The notes beneath the pieces were generated by a model. It searched no databases. It was not told the origin of the DNA and worked only from the letters and a program-made list of their open reading frames with translations. Of a stretch of 60,854 nt of DNA, positions 18,069 to 27,312 are shown one piece after another (within the stretch, counting starts at the first letter, position 1; each line of letters starts with the position of its first letter). The DNA is taken from positions 120,654 to 181,507 of the forward strand of contig PLXS01000016.1 in NCBI GenBank assembly GCA_003151515.1, written 5' to 3'. Source of the DNA: Opitutaceae bacterium. GTDB taxonomy: Bacteria > Verrucomicrobiota > Verrucomicrobiia > Opitutales > Opitutaceae. The position numbers and the translations under genes were made by a program.

Positions 18069-19451
18069 ATGATCAGAGCCTCCATAGCCGCACTGCTTGC
18101 ATTCTCATCCGTCGCCCGCGCGCATGCCGCCGAGGCCGACGACGACCGCGCCCTCGCGGCCGACGTCGTCCGCGAGACGAAGCGCACGTGGGACGCCTAC
18201 TCCGCGTACGCCTGGGGCCACGACGAGCTCAAGCCCCTGAGCCGCGGGTACAGCGACTGGTACGGCCAGCCGCTCTATATAAGCCCGATCGACTCCTACG
18301 ACACCCTCGCGATCATGGGGCTCGAGGCCGACGCCAGGCGGATCGAGGACTTCGCGGCGAACGACGTCTCCTTCGACAAGAACGTCTACGTGAAGACCTT
18401 CGAGTTCAACATCCGCATCCTTGGCGGGCTGCTGAGCATGTACGACATGACCGGCAACCCGAAGGTGCTGGCGAAGGCGCAGGACTTCGGGAATCGCCTG
18501 CTGCCGGCTTTCGCGTCGAAGTCGGGCCTGCCCTACTACTACGTGAACCTGAGAACCGGGGCCGCCAAGGGCTCCACCATCTGCGCCGCGGAGGCGGCGT
18601 CCTACCTCTTCGAGTTCGGGATCCTGAGCTACTACACGCAGAACCCCAGGTACTACCAGGTCGCGAAGAACTGCACCCGCAGGATTTTCGAAAGCCGCTC
18701 GCCGATAGGCCTCATCGGCAAGGACTACGACGTCGATTCCGGAGCGTGCCTCGACCGCGACAGCATGGCGGGAGCCTACGTCGACTCCTACTACGAGTAC
18801 ATCTACAAGACTTGGCGCCTGCTGCGCGACCCCGAGTTGAAGGCGATGTGGGACCCGAGCCTGGCCGCGGTCAACCGCTACCTCGCGACCACCCAGAACG
18901 GCGGCCTTTGGTACGGGATGGCGGACAGGTTCACCGGGAAGATCACGGGCACAGCCGTCACCCTGTGGGACCCGTACCTCGTGGGGCTCCTTGCCTACGC
19001 GGGGGACACGGGCCGCGCCGAGCGCTCCTTCGCCGCCTGGGACAGGCTCTGGCGGGAGAACGGCCTGCTGCCGATGGGATACGACTGCGCCACGGACCGG
19101 ATCCTGAACCCGAGGTACTACCTCAATCCCGAGCTCATCGAGGCCTGCTACTACATGATCTGCCTGACCAAGGACCCCAAATACAGCGAGGACCTGAGGC
19201 AGTACTACGCCGACATAAAGCGCTACTGCCGGAACGGGACGGCCTACGCCCACGTCGAGGACGTGGTCACGAAGCGCCAGTCGGACGCCATGTCGACGTT
19301 CTTCGTGGCCGAGACGCTCAAGTACCTCTACCTCGGGTTCCGGCGGAACCCGGCCTACGACTTCGACCACGTGGTCTTCAGCACCGAGGCGCACCCCTTC
19401 GTCATCTCCCACTTCGACGCAGCGAGGATCCGATCGGGGCTAGGCCTCTAG
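18069..19451 (+). CDS. Secreted GH47-family alpha-mannosidase-like protein
   Basis: The 460-residue protein has a signal peptide (about 1-20, ending ARAHA) and then a GH47 (alpha/alpha)7 barrel. Family marks in order are WDAYSAYAWGHDELKPLS, DSYDTLAIMGL, KTFEFNIRILGGLLSMY, VDSYYEYIYKTW, NPELIEACYYM, FVAETLKYLYLGF and the closing STEAHPF, whose Thr binds the catalytic calcium in characterised members. GH47 enzymes trim alpha-1,2-mannose and are mostly eukaryotic, with few bacterial examples. The motif that is normally MESF reads MSTF here, so a conserved glutamate is replaced by serine. Two in-frame ATGs (18036, 18069) are possible; the later gives a compact signal peptide. Together with the beta-glucanases it hints at yeast or fungal wall polymers as substrate. 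Confidence 0.8.
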   Translation: MIRASIAALLAFSSVARAHAAEADDDRALAADVVRETKRTWDAYSAYAWGHDELKPLSRGYSDWYGQPLYISPIDSYDTLAIMGLEADARRIEDFAANDVSFDKNVYVKTFEFNIRILGGLLSMYDMTGNPKVLAKAQDFGNRLLPAFASKSGLPYYYVNLRTGAAKGSTICAAEAASYLFEFGILSYYTQNPRYYQVAKNCTRRIFESRSPIGLIGKDYDVDSGACLDRDSMAGAYVDSYYEYIYKTWRLLRDPELKAMWDPSLAAVNRYLATTQNGGLWYGMADRFTGKITGTAVTLWDPYLVGLLAYAGDTGRAERSFAAWDRLWRENGLLPMGYDCATDRILNPRYYLNPELIEACYYMICLTKDPKYSEDLRQYYADIKRYCRNGTAYAHVEDVVTKRQSDAMSTFFVAETLKYLYLGFRRNPAYDFDHVVFSTEAHPFVISHFDAARIRSGLGL

Positions 19452-19488
19452 CGCGCCGCCCATCGCTGTTGTCACGGCCCGCCGGGGC

Positions 19489-20886
19489 GTGTTTCCTCGT
19501 CCTGGGAACCGACGCATCTTGACACATCCGCGCCAAAGCAGGCTGGCTCCGGTCCTCGCCTCGATCGCCATCTGGGCGTCGTGGGCCCCGGGGCCCTGCC
19601 GGGCCGCCGGGCCCCCGGGCCAGCCCGAATCCCCGGGAACGATCCTCGCGAGGCAGCTCCTGCGGGATCCGTCCGACGCGGACTGGCAGCGCCTGGTGGA
19701 ATTCAGCGGGACCCTCACGCGCGCCGAGTTCGAGGAGCGCCTTCGCGACGTCTTCGACCCGTACCGCGGCATGGACCCGTTCCTTCGCGTGACCGACGAC
19801 GCCGTCACCGTCCTTCCCGCCGAACGCGCAAACACGGCGCCTGTCCTCGTCTCCTTCGCGCGCCCGGGCACGCCCGGTGGGGCCGCGCCGCCGTGCTTCG
19901 CCACCCCTGAGGAGTTCCGGGGCCGTCCGGGCGGCGCCGCCGGCCCCCTCTGCGGCCTGCGGGTCGCCATCGAGCCCGCCGACATCGGCGGCAGGTGGGC
20001 CAGGATGGAGGACCGGTCGGCCTTCTTCCCGGGCTACGGGACGATCAACGAGGGTGACCTGAACCTCGAGGTGGCCGGCATCCTGGCGCAGCGCCTGCGC
20101 GCCCTCGGGGCCTCGGTGTTCGCCGTGCGCACGCGCACGGAGCCCGTCACGTCCGTGCGCCCGGCGGACCTCACGCCGCTCATCGGATCGATACTGCAGA
20201 CGCGTCCCAACCTGCTTCCCGAGGCGTTCTTGATTCGCGACCGGGAGGGATTCAGGGATCCCGGCGCGCGCCTGCGCGCCGCCTCCGAGCTGCTCTTCAC
20301 CAAGACCGTCGAGACAAGGGCGCGGGCGGAGCTGGTCCGGAGTGAGTTCCATCCGGACCTGACGATCGTCCTGCAGCACAATGCGACCCCCGCGAGCTCG
20401 AGGGGGCAGCTGGCTCCGGCAAACCGCAATGTGTTCTTCGTCGACGGCGCGTTCGCCCCGGACGAGCTTCGCGAGCCGGGTGAGCGCCTGCGGCTGCTGG
20501 CCAAGCTGCTCGGCAATGTCACTCCGGCCGAGCTCACCGTGGCCGCGGGCATCTCGCGCCAGTTCCAGGCGGCCACGGGATTCGACCCTGTGCTCTACCG
20601 CGACTCGCAGAGCACGCGCGCCCTGATCCCCGGCAATCCCTACGTCGTGGCCAGGAACCTGGCGTTCAACCGCTCCCACGACGGGCCCGTAGTCGTCACC
20701 GAGCCGTACTTCATGAACCAGGCGGAGACGCTCGCCCGGTTCCTGGCAGGGGACTACGACGGCACGAGGCTGGTGGCCGGGAAGCCCCGCCGGAGCATCT
20801 TCCGGGAGTACGCCGACGCGGTGGCCCTGGGAATCCTGGAGGCCTACCGCCCGGCCGGCGCCCGCTCAGTTCCCAAGAATCCCTGA
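19489..20886 (+). CDS. Amidase_3-like secreted protein
   Basis: The 465-residue protein has an N-terminal hydrophobic export segment and a C-terminal half that resembles zinc-dependent N-acetylmuramoyl-L-alanine amidases. I see VAIEPADIGGRWARM (from about 160), GDLNLEVAGILAQRLRALGA (Glu188 as second zinc ligand), IVLQHNA (His297, third ligand) and VVTEPYFMNQ (Glu405, catalytic glutamate position). The first ligand is His in the usual PGHGG motif but Asp here (Asp165 in PADIGG). It may still bind metal, or have a changed substrate. GTG 19489 opens the frame; a TTG at 19519 is an alternative start. It follows GH47 by 37 bases and may be co-transcribed with it. Confidence 0.55.
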   Translation: MFPRPGNRRILTHPRQSRLAPVLASIAIWASWAPGPCRAAGPPGQPESPGTILARQLLRDPSDADWQRLVEFSGTLTRAEFEERLRDVFDPYRGMDPFLRVTDDAVTVLPAERANTAPVLVSFARPGTPGGAAPPCFATPEEFRGRPGGAAGPLCGLRVAIEPADIGGRWARMEDRSAFFPGYGTINEGDLNLEVAGILAQRLRALGASVFAVRTRTEPVTSVRPADLTPLIGSILQTRPNLLPEAFLIRDREGFRDPGARLRAASELLFTKTVETRARAELVRSEFHPDLTIVLQHNATPASSRGQLAPANRNVFFVDGAFAPDELREPGERLRLLAKLLGNVTPAELTVAAGISRQFQAATGFDPVLYRDSQSTRALIPGNPYVVARNLAFNRSHDGPVVVTEPYFMNQAETLARFLAGDYDGTRLVAGKPRRSIFREYADAVALGILEAYRPAGARSVPKNP

Positions 20887-20997
20887 GAGCATGCCCTTGA
20901 TCCCGTCCGCGCTGAAGGGCCTGGGAAGCGTGGCCGTGAAGCCCTCCTTGGCGTACTGCGCTGCCGAGCCGCCATCGGAATAGCCGCTCACCAGAGA
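20866..20997 (-). pseudogene. C-terminal fragment of a response-regulator receiver domain
   Basis: Minus-strand residues VSGYSDGGSAAQYAKEGF and then LPRPFSADGIKGMLSGILGN match the end of receiver domains in hybrid histidine kinases, where the block is SGYS-D-------GF---L-KPF with the conserved Lys. Here the Lys is replaced by Arg (RPF). Nothing of the phosphorylated half or of a kinase is found upstream in any frame, so this is a leftover of about 44 residues. It overlaps the last 21 bases of the convergent amidase-like gene. Confidence 0.5.
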
Positions 20998-21120
20998 CGT
21001 CGAATCCCAATGGTGCGACGCCGGGCGCCAGGCGTCCCATCGTGCCGGGGTCAGTGTAACCCCGTGCACGGCGCCGGCGTCACCAGACGCAGCCAGCCAC
21101 CTAAACCCGTTCCAGCCCCG

Positions 21121-22371
21121 ATGAAATTCCCCATCTTCGCAGCGCTGCGCCCCGCGGCCGCCCTGATCGCACTGTCCATCGCAACGGCCGCCGGGCGGCT
21201 TTCAGCCGCGTCATCCACTGCGCCCGTGGCCGTGCCGCCGCCGCCCCCCCAAAGCCCCAACCAGAACGCCCAGGGCTTCGGCGCCCCGGTCGCCGGCCTG
21301 AACATCACCCTCTCGGCGGATTTCGTGGACGGCCAGGACGAGTTCAAGATCGTGCGGACGCCCGCGACCGGCCTGGGGCCCATCTACAACAACGTTTCCT
21401 GCGAAGCCTGCCACAACCGACCGACCGTGGGGGGATGGGGCACCATCACCACGACCCGGTTTGGAAGGACCGCAAGCAACGGCACCTTCGATCCCCTGAC
21501 GCAGCAGGACGGAAGCCTGCTGCATGCCTACACGACGATCGCGGCGCTGCAGGAGACGCTCCCGCCCGACGCAAACACGACGGCCAAGAGGCTCACGACG
21601 CCCCTCTACGGCGCCGGGCTGATCGACGCCATCCCCGACGAGACGATCGAGGCCAACCAGACGATCCCAAAGCCCCCAGGGATATCAGGCAGGGCCGCCA
21701 TGGTCCCCGACGTCACCGCCGGCGTGGACCGCGTGGGTCGCTTCGGATGGAAGGCACAGCACGCGAGCATCGTCGTCTTCGTCGGCGACGCCTTCAACAG
21801 CGAGATGGGCATAACGAACCAGGTCTACCCGGCGCCGCACGCGCCCGACGGCAACACGACCCTCTTTGACGAGCTCGCGCCCGACCTGACCGGCATCAAG
21901 GACTCCGTCGACCCCGTGACGGGCCTCTCCGGCGTCCAGATGCTCGACAGGTACCTGCTTGGCCTCGCGCCCCCGGGCCGCGGGCGCGCGACCGCCCATT
22001 CGGCGAGGGGCGGGCAGGTCTTCGCCACGATCGGCTGCGCGGCGTGCCACATCCCCTCGATGCAGACCGGGCCGAGCCCCATCGCCGCCCTGAGCAACCA
22101 GAACGTGCCTCTCTTCTCGGACCTCCTGATCCACGACATGGGCAGCCTCGGCGACGGCATCGCGCAGGGCGACGCGGGCCCGCGCGAGATGCGCACGTCC
22201 CCCCTCTGGGGCCTGAGGACGCGCACGGTCTTCCTGCACGACGGCCGCGCCGTCACCCTGAACGAGGCGATCCTCGACCACGACGGCGAGGCGGCCGGGA
22301 CTCGGGAAAGCTACAGCAAGCTGGGCGGCGCCGACCGCGAGGCCCTGATGGAGTTCCTGAACACCCTTTGA
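21121..22371 (+). CDS. Di-haem DUF1111 oxidoreductase-like protein
   Basis: The 416-residue protein has a signal peptide (about 1-29) and two haem-binding CxxCH motifs, CEACH (94-98) and CAACH (306-310). The flanking sequences (NVSCEACHNRPTVGG and GRGGQVFATIGCAACHIP-type segments, then PLWGLRTRTVFLHDGRA) are those of the DUF1111 family, distant relatives of di-haem cytochrome c peroxidases. It should be periplasmic and carry out an electron-transfer or redox step; the substrate is unknown. ATG 21121 was chosen because the signal peptide starts there; the longer frame has no such feature. The next gene converges on it, 16 bases away. Confidence 0.85.
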   Translation: MKFPIFAALRPAAALIALSIATAAGRLSAASSTAPVAVPPPPPQSPNQNAQGFGAPVAGLNITLSADFVDGQDEFKIVRTPATGLGPIYNNVSCEACHNRPTVGGWGTITTTRFGRTASNGTFDPLTQQDGSLLHAYTTIAALQETLPPDANTTAKRLTTPLYGAGLIDAIPDETIEANQTIPKPPGISGRAAMVPDVTAGVDRVGRFGWKAQHASIVVFVGDAFNSEMGITNQVYPAPHAPDGNTTLFDELAPDLTGIKDSVDPVTGLSGVQMLDRYLLGLAPPGRGRATAHSARGGQVFATIGCAACHIPSMQTGPSPIAALSNQNVPLFSDLLIHDMGSLGDGIAQGDAGPREMRTSPLWGLRTRTVFLHDGRAVTLNEAILDHDGEAAGTRESYSKLGGADREALMEFLNTL

Positions 22372-22387
22372 GGCCGCCCGTGAGCGC

Positions 22388-24379
22388 CTACTGTACCTTG
22401 CGGAGGAAGTAGCTCTCGATCGTCTTCAAGGCCTCCTTCTGCGGGATGGCGATGAGGCCGACGGCGAGGTTCACGCTCCTCGTGCTCATCCAGCCGAACG
22501 GGCTGGCCCTCCAGATGACGGTGCCCTTGCCCTTCATGCGGAAGCACAGCGTAGCGCCGCCGATGCTGGGCTTCGTCAGGACGCGCTCGACGTCGGCAAA
22601 CACCAGGGGCCGCTTCCAGCCCGTGTAGGTGAGCGAATCCGCGCGCAGCACGAAGAGCCCGCCGTGGTGGCGCAGCCACTGGATGGTGCCCAGCGCCAGG
22701 AAGAACGCGACGCAGAGGCCCGTGACGGCCCTGGGGCCGTCGCCATTGGTCATTGAGAACAGCACGCAGAAGACCGCGGCCCCGACGGCGCAGCCGAAGA
22801 CAACGAACCAGAGGCTGGAGCGGCGACCGAGCCAGATCACCTCGGGGAACTGCTTGTCCAGCAGCTGCCTCCCCTCCTCCGTGGCGTAGCTGGCCTTGGC
22901 GGTGCGGACGCGGTCCACCTCCACCAACGCGTCCACAAGGACATCGGTGAAGAGGGCGTCCTGTCCGGCAAACCAGCGCCCGTAGGCGGATTCCGTCTCG
23001 ACGGTGGCCGCCGTCATCGCGGCCTCCGGCGTCGCCGGCTGCTGCAGGGCCTGCAGGCGGGCGCGCAGCGGGGGGTGGGAGTCCAGCGGGTGCGCCGTCG
23101 CCTTTTCGAAGAGGCTAGCCCAATACCCGGGCTTTGGGGCCAGCTCTTCGCGGACGTAGGCGGCCATCGGCACGTCGAAGGGGTTGCTGTCGCGCCGGGC
23201 CAGGGCGAGGGCGAATGCCTCCGTGTAGACGTGGGTCTTCACCAGCGCGCGCGCCATGGTCTGCGGAGAGGTCAGCCTGGCGGCGATTCGGTCGGCCTCG
23301 AGCTCCCGCTCCCGCGACGTCGTGTTCTCGGTGCGCGCAAACGACCAGTGGAAGAACAGGAGCGAATGCACGCTCGTCCAGCCGACCCAGCCCGAAGCCG
23401 CCATGGCCTTGAGGGTCGCCACGGCGCGCAGGCGCATCGGATAGAACTCCCGGGTGATCCGGGTGTCATCGCCGAGGAAGTGACCCAGTTCGTGGCCCAC
23501 GATCGACATCACCTCGTCCGGCGAGAGCTGCCGCATCAGCGGGTATGACAGGTAGAGCGTGCGCCCCTCCGTGCGGCCGCCGCGGTAAACCACGGCCAGC
23601 TCCGTGACGAAGAAATTCTGCTCCATGCCGACCAGGATGCTGTCGGGCGGCGCCGTCCCGACCCTGGCCGCCGCGGCTCGCACCTCGGACCACAGCAGGG
23701 GCGCCTCCCCGGGGGTGACGGCCCGCACGAGCTTCAGCCGGAACTCCAGCGGGACCGGCTTGACGAGGATGTTGACCGAGCGCCACAGGGCCACGACTCC
23801 GCCAATCATTATGAAGGCGATGAGCTTGGGAAGGTACTGGCCCGAGGCCAGGGTCGTGAGCTCGAAGCAACCGTAGCCCAGAAGGGGGATCAGCAGCAGG
23901 GTCTTCACGATCGCTGCCGCGATGCTCATGCGCCAGGCGAGGCGATATGAGTCAATCAACTGCGCCCGGGACTGCAGGGCCCGGCGGTTCAGAACGAAGG
24001 TCGCCTGGGTGACTCCCGAAAGGATGGCAACCAGCAACGCCGAAAGGCCCAGCCCCCATCGAAGGCGCTGGACCTGCCCCACGATCCCGGCCGCCTCAAG
24101 CTGCTGCCGCAGCGCCTCCATCCCCTTGGGCGTCGCCGTGCAGACCCTTACGAAGTCAATTTCCACGAGCCGCGCCTTGCGCTGGGCCTTCGCGCCCGCG
24201 GTCAACGAGGTCGATTTCTCGATGCTGGCGGCAATCTCCGCGTGCAGGTTGTGCTCAAGCCACCGCGGAGCGATCGCGAAGAAGACCAGCAGCGCCACGG
24301 GAATGGCGAAACCCTTCAGAAGGGTGGCGCGTATGCGCGCGTCGAACGCCTCAGTTGAATCCGGAACGTTTTCGGCCAT
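22388..24379 (-). CDS. M48-family membrane metalloprotease
   Basis: The 663-residue protein has hydrophobic segments near residues 20-38, 115-135, 160-205 and again in the C-terminal part (about 555-600). The zinc-protease core is intact: HELGH (296-300) with catalytic Glu297, and a third ligand in RERELEAD (356-363). The pattern is that of peptidase family M48, as in HtpX and Ste24-like proteases, which degrade damaged membrane proteins. It is longer than HtpX (about 290 residues), with extra membrane segments and a C-terminal domain of unknown role after the protease. The ATG at 24379 is the first of the frame; no strong ribosome site is visible. A tRNA gene lies 30 bases upstream on the same strand. 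Confidence 0.8.
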   Translation of the reverse strand: MAENVPDSTEAFDARIRATLLKGFAIPVALLVFFAIAPRWLEHNLHAEIAASIEKSTSLTAGAKAQRKARLVEIDFVRVCTATPKGMEALRQQLEAAGIVGQVQRLRWGLGLSALLVAILSGVTQATFVLNRRALQSRAQLIDSYRLAWRMSIAAAIVKTLLLIPLLGYGCFELTTLASGQYLPKLIAFIMIGGVVALWRSVNILVKPVPLEFRLKLVRAVTPGEAPLLWSEVRAAAARVGTAPPDSILVGMEQNFFVTELAVVYRGGRTEGRTLYLSYPLMRQLSPDEVMSIVGHELGHFLGDDTRITREFYPMRLRAVATLKAMAASGWVGWTSVHSLLFFHWSFARTENTTSRERELEADRIAARLTSPQTMARALVKTHVYTEAFALALARRDSNPFDVPMAAYVREELAPKPGYWASLFEKATAHPLDSHPPLRARLQALQQPATPEAAMTAATVETESAYGRWFAGQDALFTDVLVDALVEVDRVRTAKASYATEEGRQLLDKQFPEVIWLGRRSSLWFVVFGCAVGAAVFCVLFSMTNGDGPRAVTGLCVAFFLALGTIQWLRHHGGLFVLRADSLTYTGWKRPLVFADVERVLTKPSIGGATLCFRMKGKGTVIWRASPFGWMSTRSVNLAVGLIAIPQKEALKTIESYFLRKVQ

Positions 24380-24409
24380 ATGTGCTGGAAGGCGAGCCCG
24401 TGAGCCAGA

Positions 24410-24485
24410 TGGTATCCCCGCCCGGACTCGAACCGGAATACTCGGTTTAGGAAACCGATGCTCTATCCACTTGAGCTACAGGGAC
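24410..24485 (-). tRNA. tRNA-Arg (anticodon CCU)
   Basis: The minus strand folds as a full cloverleaf of 76 bases with an encoded CCA end. The acceptor arm GTCCCTG pairs with CGGGGAT (including a G-T first pair), the D-arm stem is GCTC/GAGC, the anticodon stem TCGGT/ACCGA holds the loop TTCCTAA with anticodon CCT, and the T-loop is TTCGAGT. It reads the arginine codon AGG. Confidence 0.95.
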
Positions 24486-24652
24486 AACAAAATCCTGTGA
24501 TATCGCCGGACCCGGTCATCAGCCTCTTTCTGTAGCCGGCGTAGAAACGAATGAACGGCGGGGCGCGACCCCAGGGAACAGACAAATAGATGATCGAGAG
24601 CTTCCCGGTCAACTTCCGACCCAGCGCATCCGCCGTGAGGTCCCTACGGGCC

Positions 24653-27073
24653 TCACTCCTCGCGAAGGGCCACAACCGGGTCGATCTTCGTCGCCCGGCG
24701 GGCGGGCAGATAGCAGGCGATGGCGGCCACCGACACGAGGATGGCGAGGACGGCCAGCGTCATGGGGATGTTCCCCCCGGGCATCCCGGGCGCGATTGAC
24801 GAGATCAGCTTGGAGACGCCAAAGGCCCCGAAGAGCCCCACGCCCGCCCCCCAGAGAACAAGGCGCAGGCCGGAGCCGAACATCAGCCAGAGCACGTCGC
24901 CCAGCTGCGCCCCCAGGGCCAGCCGCACGCCGATCTCCGAGGTTCGCATGGCGACGAGCCGCGCGATCACGCCGTAGACGCCGAGCGCCGCGAGGAAGAG
25001 CCCCAGCACGGCGAATCCCACCAGGATCTGGGTGATCATCTCCATGCCGCCCGTTCCCACGGCGACGTAATTGTCGACCGTGGTCAACTGCTGCAGCGGT
25101 ATGTTGGGGTCCAGCTCCTCGACGGCATGCCGGAAGGGCGCCGCAAGATCCTCCGGCCTGTCGGAGCGCACCGCGATCGTGACGTAGTTCCACGTCAGCT
25201 GGGACAGGGGGACGAAGATCAGGTACTGCGTCGTCTGCGGGGCAAAGCCCGCCGCAAGCCGGAAGTCCGGCATGACGCCGACGATCTCCACCCACTCCCT
25301 GTCCTTCGGGTCGATGTTGCCGACGCGCCTTCCGATCGGGTTGTCATGGGGGAAGAGCGCCCTGGCCATCGACTCGTTGATGATCGCGACGGGCGTCGAA
25401 TGCACCGTGTCGGTGCGCGCGAAGCCCCGCCCCGAGACGAGCTTGATCCCCAGGGTGCCCAGGTACGAGGGGGTGACGCCGTTCAGGAAGGCGACCGGCT
25501 CGTGCCCCGGCGCCGGCGGCTCGCGCCCCTCGACCACGACGCTCCTGCTGGTCAGGTATTGGAACACCGGCAGCGTGAAGCCGATGGCCGTGCCCTTGAC
25601 GCCCGGCAGCTGGTCCAGGCGGTCCTCCAGGCGCGTGTAGAACGAGTAGGTCTGCTCGGGCGAGCTGTACCGGGTCTGCGGAAGGTTGATGATGCACTGG
25701 ATCATCCCGTGGGTGTTCCAGCCCAGGTCCTGGCCCAGGAAGAGCCTCAGTCCCCGGATGAAGAACCCGGCCCCCGCCAGGAGCGTCAGCGCGAGCGCGA
25801 ACTGGCCGACGATCAGGACGTGGCGGAAGCGGTGCTGGGTCGGGTCGGAGGTCGACCCCCGGGTTCCGCTCTTGAGCGTCTCGTTGACGTTGACCCGCGA
25901 CATGAGCCACGCGGGGACGATCCCGAAAAGCAGGCCCGTCGCAGCCGACACAGCGAGCGCGAATACCAGGACGCCCCAGTCCATGTCCATCCTGATGTCC
26001 AGCGGTATCGGCGCGCGGGCGGCAATCTGGCCGGTGATCCACGTGTTCGACCACATTCCGACGAGGATGCCGCCCGCGCCTCCGGCGAGGGCAAGGAGCA
26101 TGCTCTCGGCGAGGAGCGGCCTCAGGAGCCTGCCGCGGGATGCGCCGAGCGCCGCGCAGATGGCATACTCGCGCTTGCGCGCAACGGCCCTGGCGAGCTG
26201 GAGGTTCGCGAGGTTGGCGCACACGATCAGCAGCACGAATCCCGCCAGGCAGAGGAGCAGCCCCATGACGCGGCGGGTGCCGGTATTGGAGGCGGTGGAC
26301 TGCAGCGTGACCGCCCTGAGGCCGTCGTCGCGGAACTCGCGCGAGCGGTGCTCGGCAAGGCGGGTCGCAAGGGCTCGCAGGCGGGTGTTAAGCTGCTCGA
26401 GCGATATGCCGGTATCATAGCGGCCGACGATCTGGAGGCCGGCCTCGTTGCGATCCTGCTTCTCGGTGTCGGTCAGCGCCAGCGGGCGGAACGCGTCCGC
26501 CGGCCCCCAGAGGAACAGGTTCGAGAACGACTTCGGCATCACCCCGATGATCGTGGTCGGCTCGCCGTCGATCCTCACCGTGCGGCCCACCACGGCGGGA
26601 TCGCCGCCGAAGCTGGCCATCCACAGGGAGTGGCTGATCATGATCACGTGGTTGCCGGGCAGGTCCTCGTCCGGCGCGAAGATCCGCCCGAGCTCCGGCG
26701 GGACGCCGACCGTGGGGAAGAAGCTCGCGGAGACGCGCAGCGAGTTGAGGTTCTGCGCCGAGCGGCCGGGCTCGGAGAGCGTGTACTGCCACATCCGGTA
26801 CGCCGCCATGCTCGCGAACGCCTGGTTCTCGCGCGCGAGTTCGAGGTAGTCCGGCGCGCTGTGGGCGCCGTCCTGGACCTGGGGCGTCGTGCGGTACACG
26901 CGCACGAGGTGGTCGCGGTCCGGGTACGGCACCGGCCGCAGCACGAAGAAGCTCAGCATCGTGAACATCGAGGTGTTCAGGCCGATCCCGAGCGCGAGCG
27001 TCACGACGGAGACAACGACGAAGCCCGGCGCCTTGAGGAGCGATCGGATGGCGAACTTGAAGTCTGAAAGCAT
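24653..27073 (-). CDS. MacB/FtsX-type ABC transporter permease (ADOP-like)
   Basis: The 806-residue protein has two repeats of the MacB-type layout: a membrane segment, an extracytoplasmic periplasmic core domain, then three membrane segments. The first helix is near residues 18-40, the helices of the first FtsX domain lie at about 275-420, and the second core and FtsX domain fill the rest, ending in LPARRATKIDPVVALREE, the family's typical close. This long duplicated form is common in Acidobacteria and Verrucomicrobiota. It should act with an ATPase subunit in efflux or mechanotransmission, but no ATPase gene is adjacent. ATG 27073 gives MLSDFKFAIRSLLKAPGF, the standard N-terminus; the frame extends further upstream without homology. 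Confidence 0.88.
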   Translation of the reverse strand: MLSDFKFAIRSLLKAPGFVVVSVVTLALGIGLNTSMFTMLSFFVLRPVPYPDRDHLVRVYRTTPQVQDGAHSAPDYLELARENQAFASMAAYRMWQYTLSEPGRSAQNLNSLRVSASFFPTVGVPPELGRIFAPDEDLPGNHVIMISHSLWMASFGGDPAVVGRTVRIDGEPTTIIGVMPKSFSNLFLWGPADAFRPLALTDTEKQDRNEAGLQIVGRYDTGISLEQLNTRLRALATRLAEHRSREFRDDGLRAVTLQSTASNTGTRRVMGLLLCLAGFVLLIVCANLANLQLARAVARKREYAICAALGASRGRLLRPLLAESMLLALAGGAGGILVGMWSNTWITGQIAARAPIPLDIRMDMDWGVLVFALAVSAATGLLFGIVPAWLMSRVNVNETLKSGTRGSTSDPTQHRFRHVLIVGQFALALTLLAGAGFFIRGLRLFLGQDLGWNTHGMIQCIINLPQTRYSSPEQTYSFYTRLEDRLDQLPGVKGTAIGFTLPVFQYLTSRSVVVEGREPPAPGHEPVAFLNGVTPSYLGTLGIKLVSGRGFARTDTVHSTPVAIINESMARALFPHDNPIGRRVGNIDPKDREWVEIVGVMPDFRLAAGFAPQTTQYLIFVPLSQLTWNYVTIAVRSDRPEDLAAPFRHAVEELDPNIPLQQLTTVDNYVAVGTGGMEMITQILVGFAVLGLFLAALGVYGVIARLVAMRTSEIGVRLALGAQLGDVLWLMFGSGLRLVLWGAGVGLFGAFGVSKLISSIAPGMPGGNIPMTLAVLAILVSVAAIACYLPARRATKIDPVVALREE

Positions 27074-27312
27074 GGTTTTGCTGGGTTGCCCTGGCGGCAG
27101 GGCGTGGTCGTGGCACGGAGGATTGGGACTCTCCGGGCGACCGAGTTTGCATGGGCCGTGCCAGTCGCCCCGGGTCCGTGATGCCCCTGGGGGGCAGGGC
27201 CTTATGAGATCGGCGGGCGCGCCCCGGCCCGGCTCGTGCCCGGAATCGAAATGTCCTCGTCCCGGGATTGGGACTGCCCAGCCCCACCGGTCCGCGAGGC
27301 CATGCCCTCCGA

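Noticed and set aside
24635..24656. A GTGAGG/CCTCAC hairpin at the end of the permease gene
   Set aside because: The stem is six bases, overlaps the stop codon and is not followed by a T-run, so it is not a convincing terminator.
25127..27067. A 646-codon plus-strand frame across the permease gene
   Set aside because: It is the antisense shadow of a well-supported permease and has no recognisable segment.
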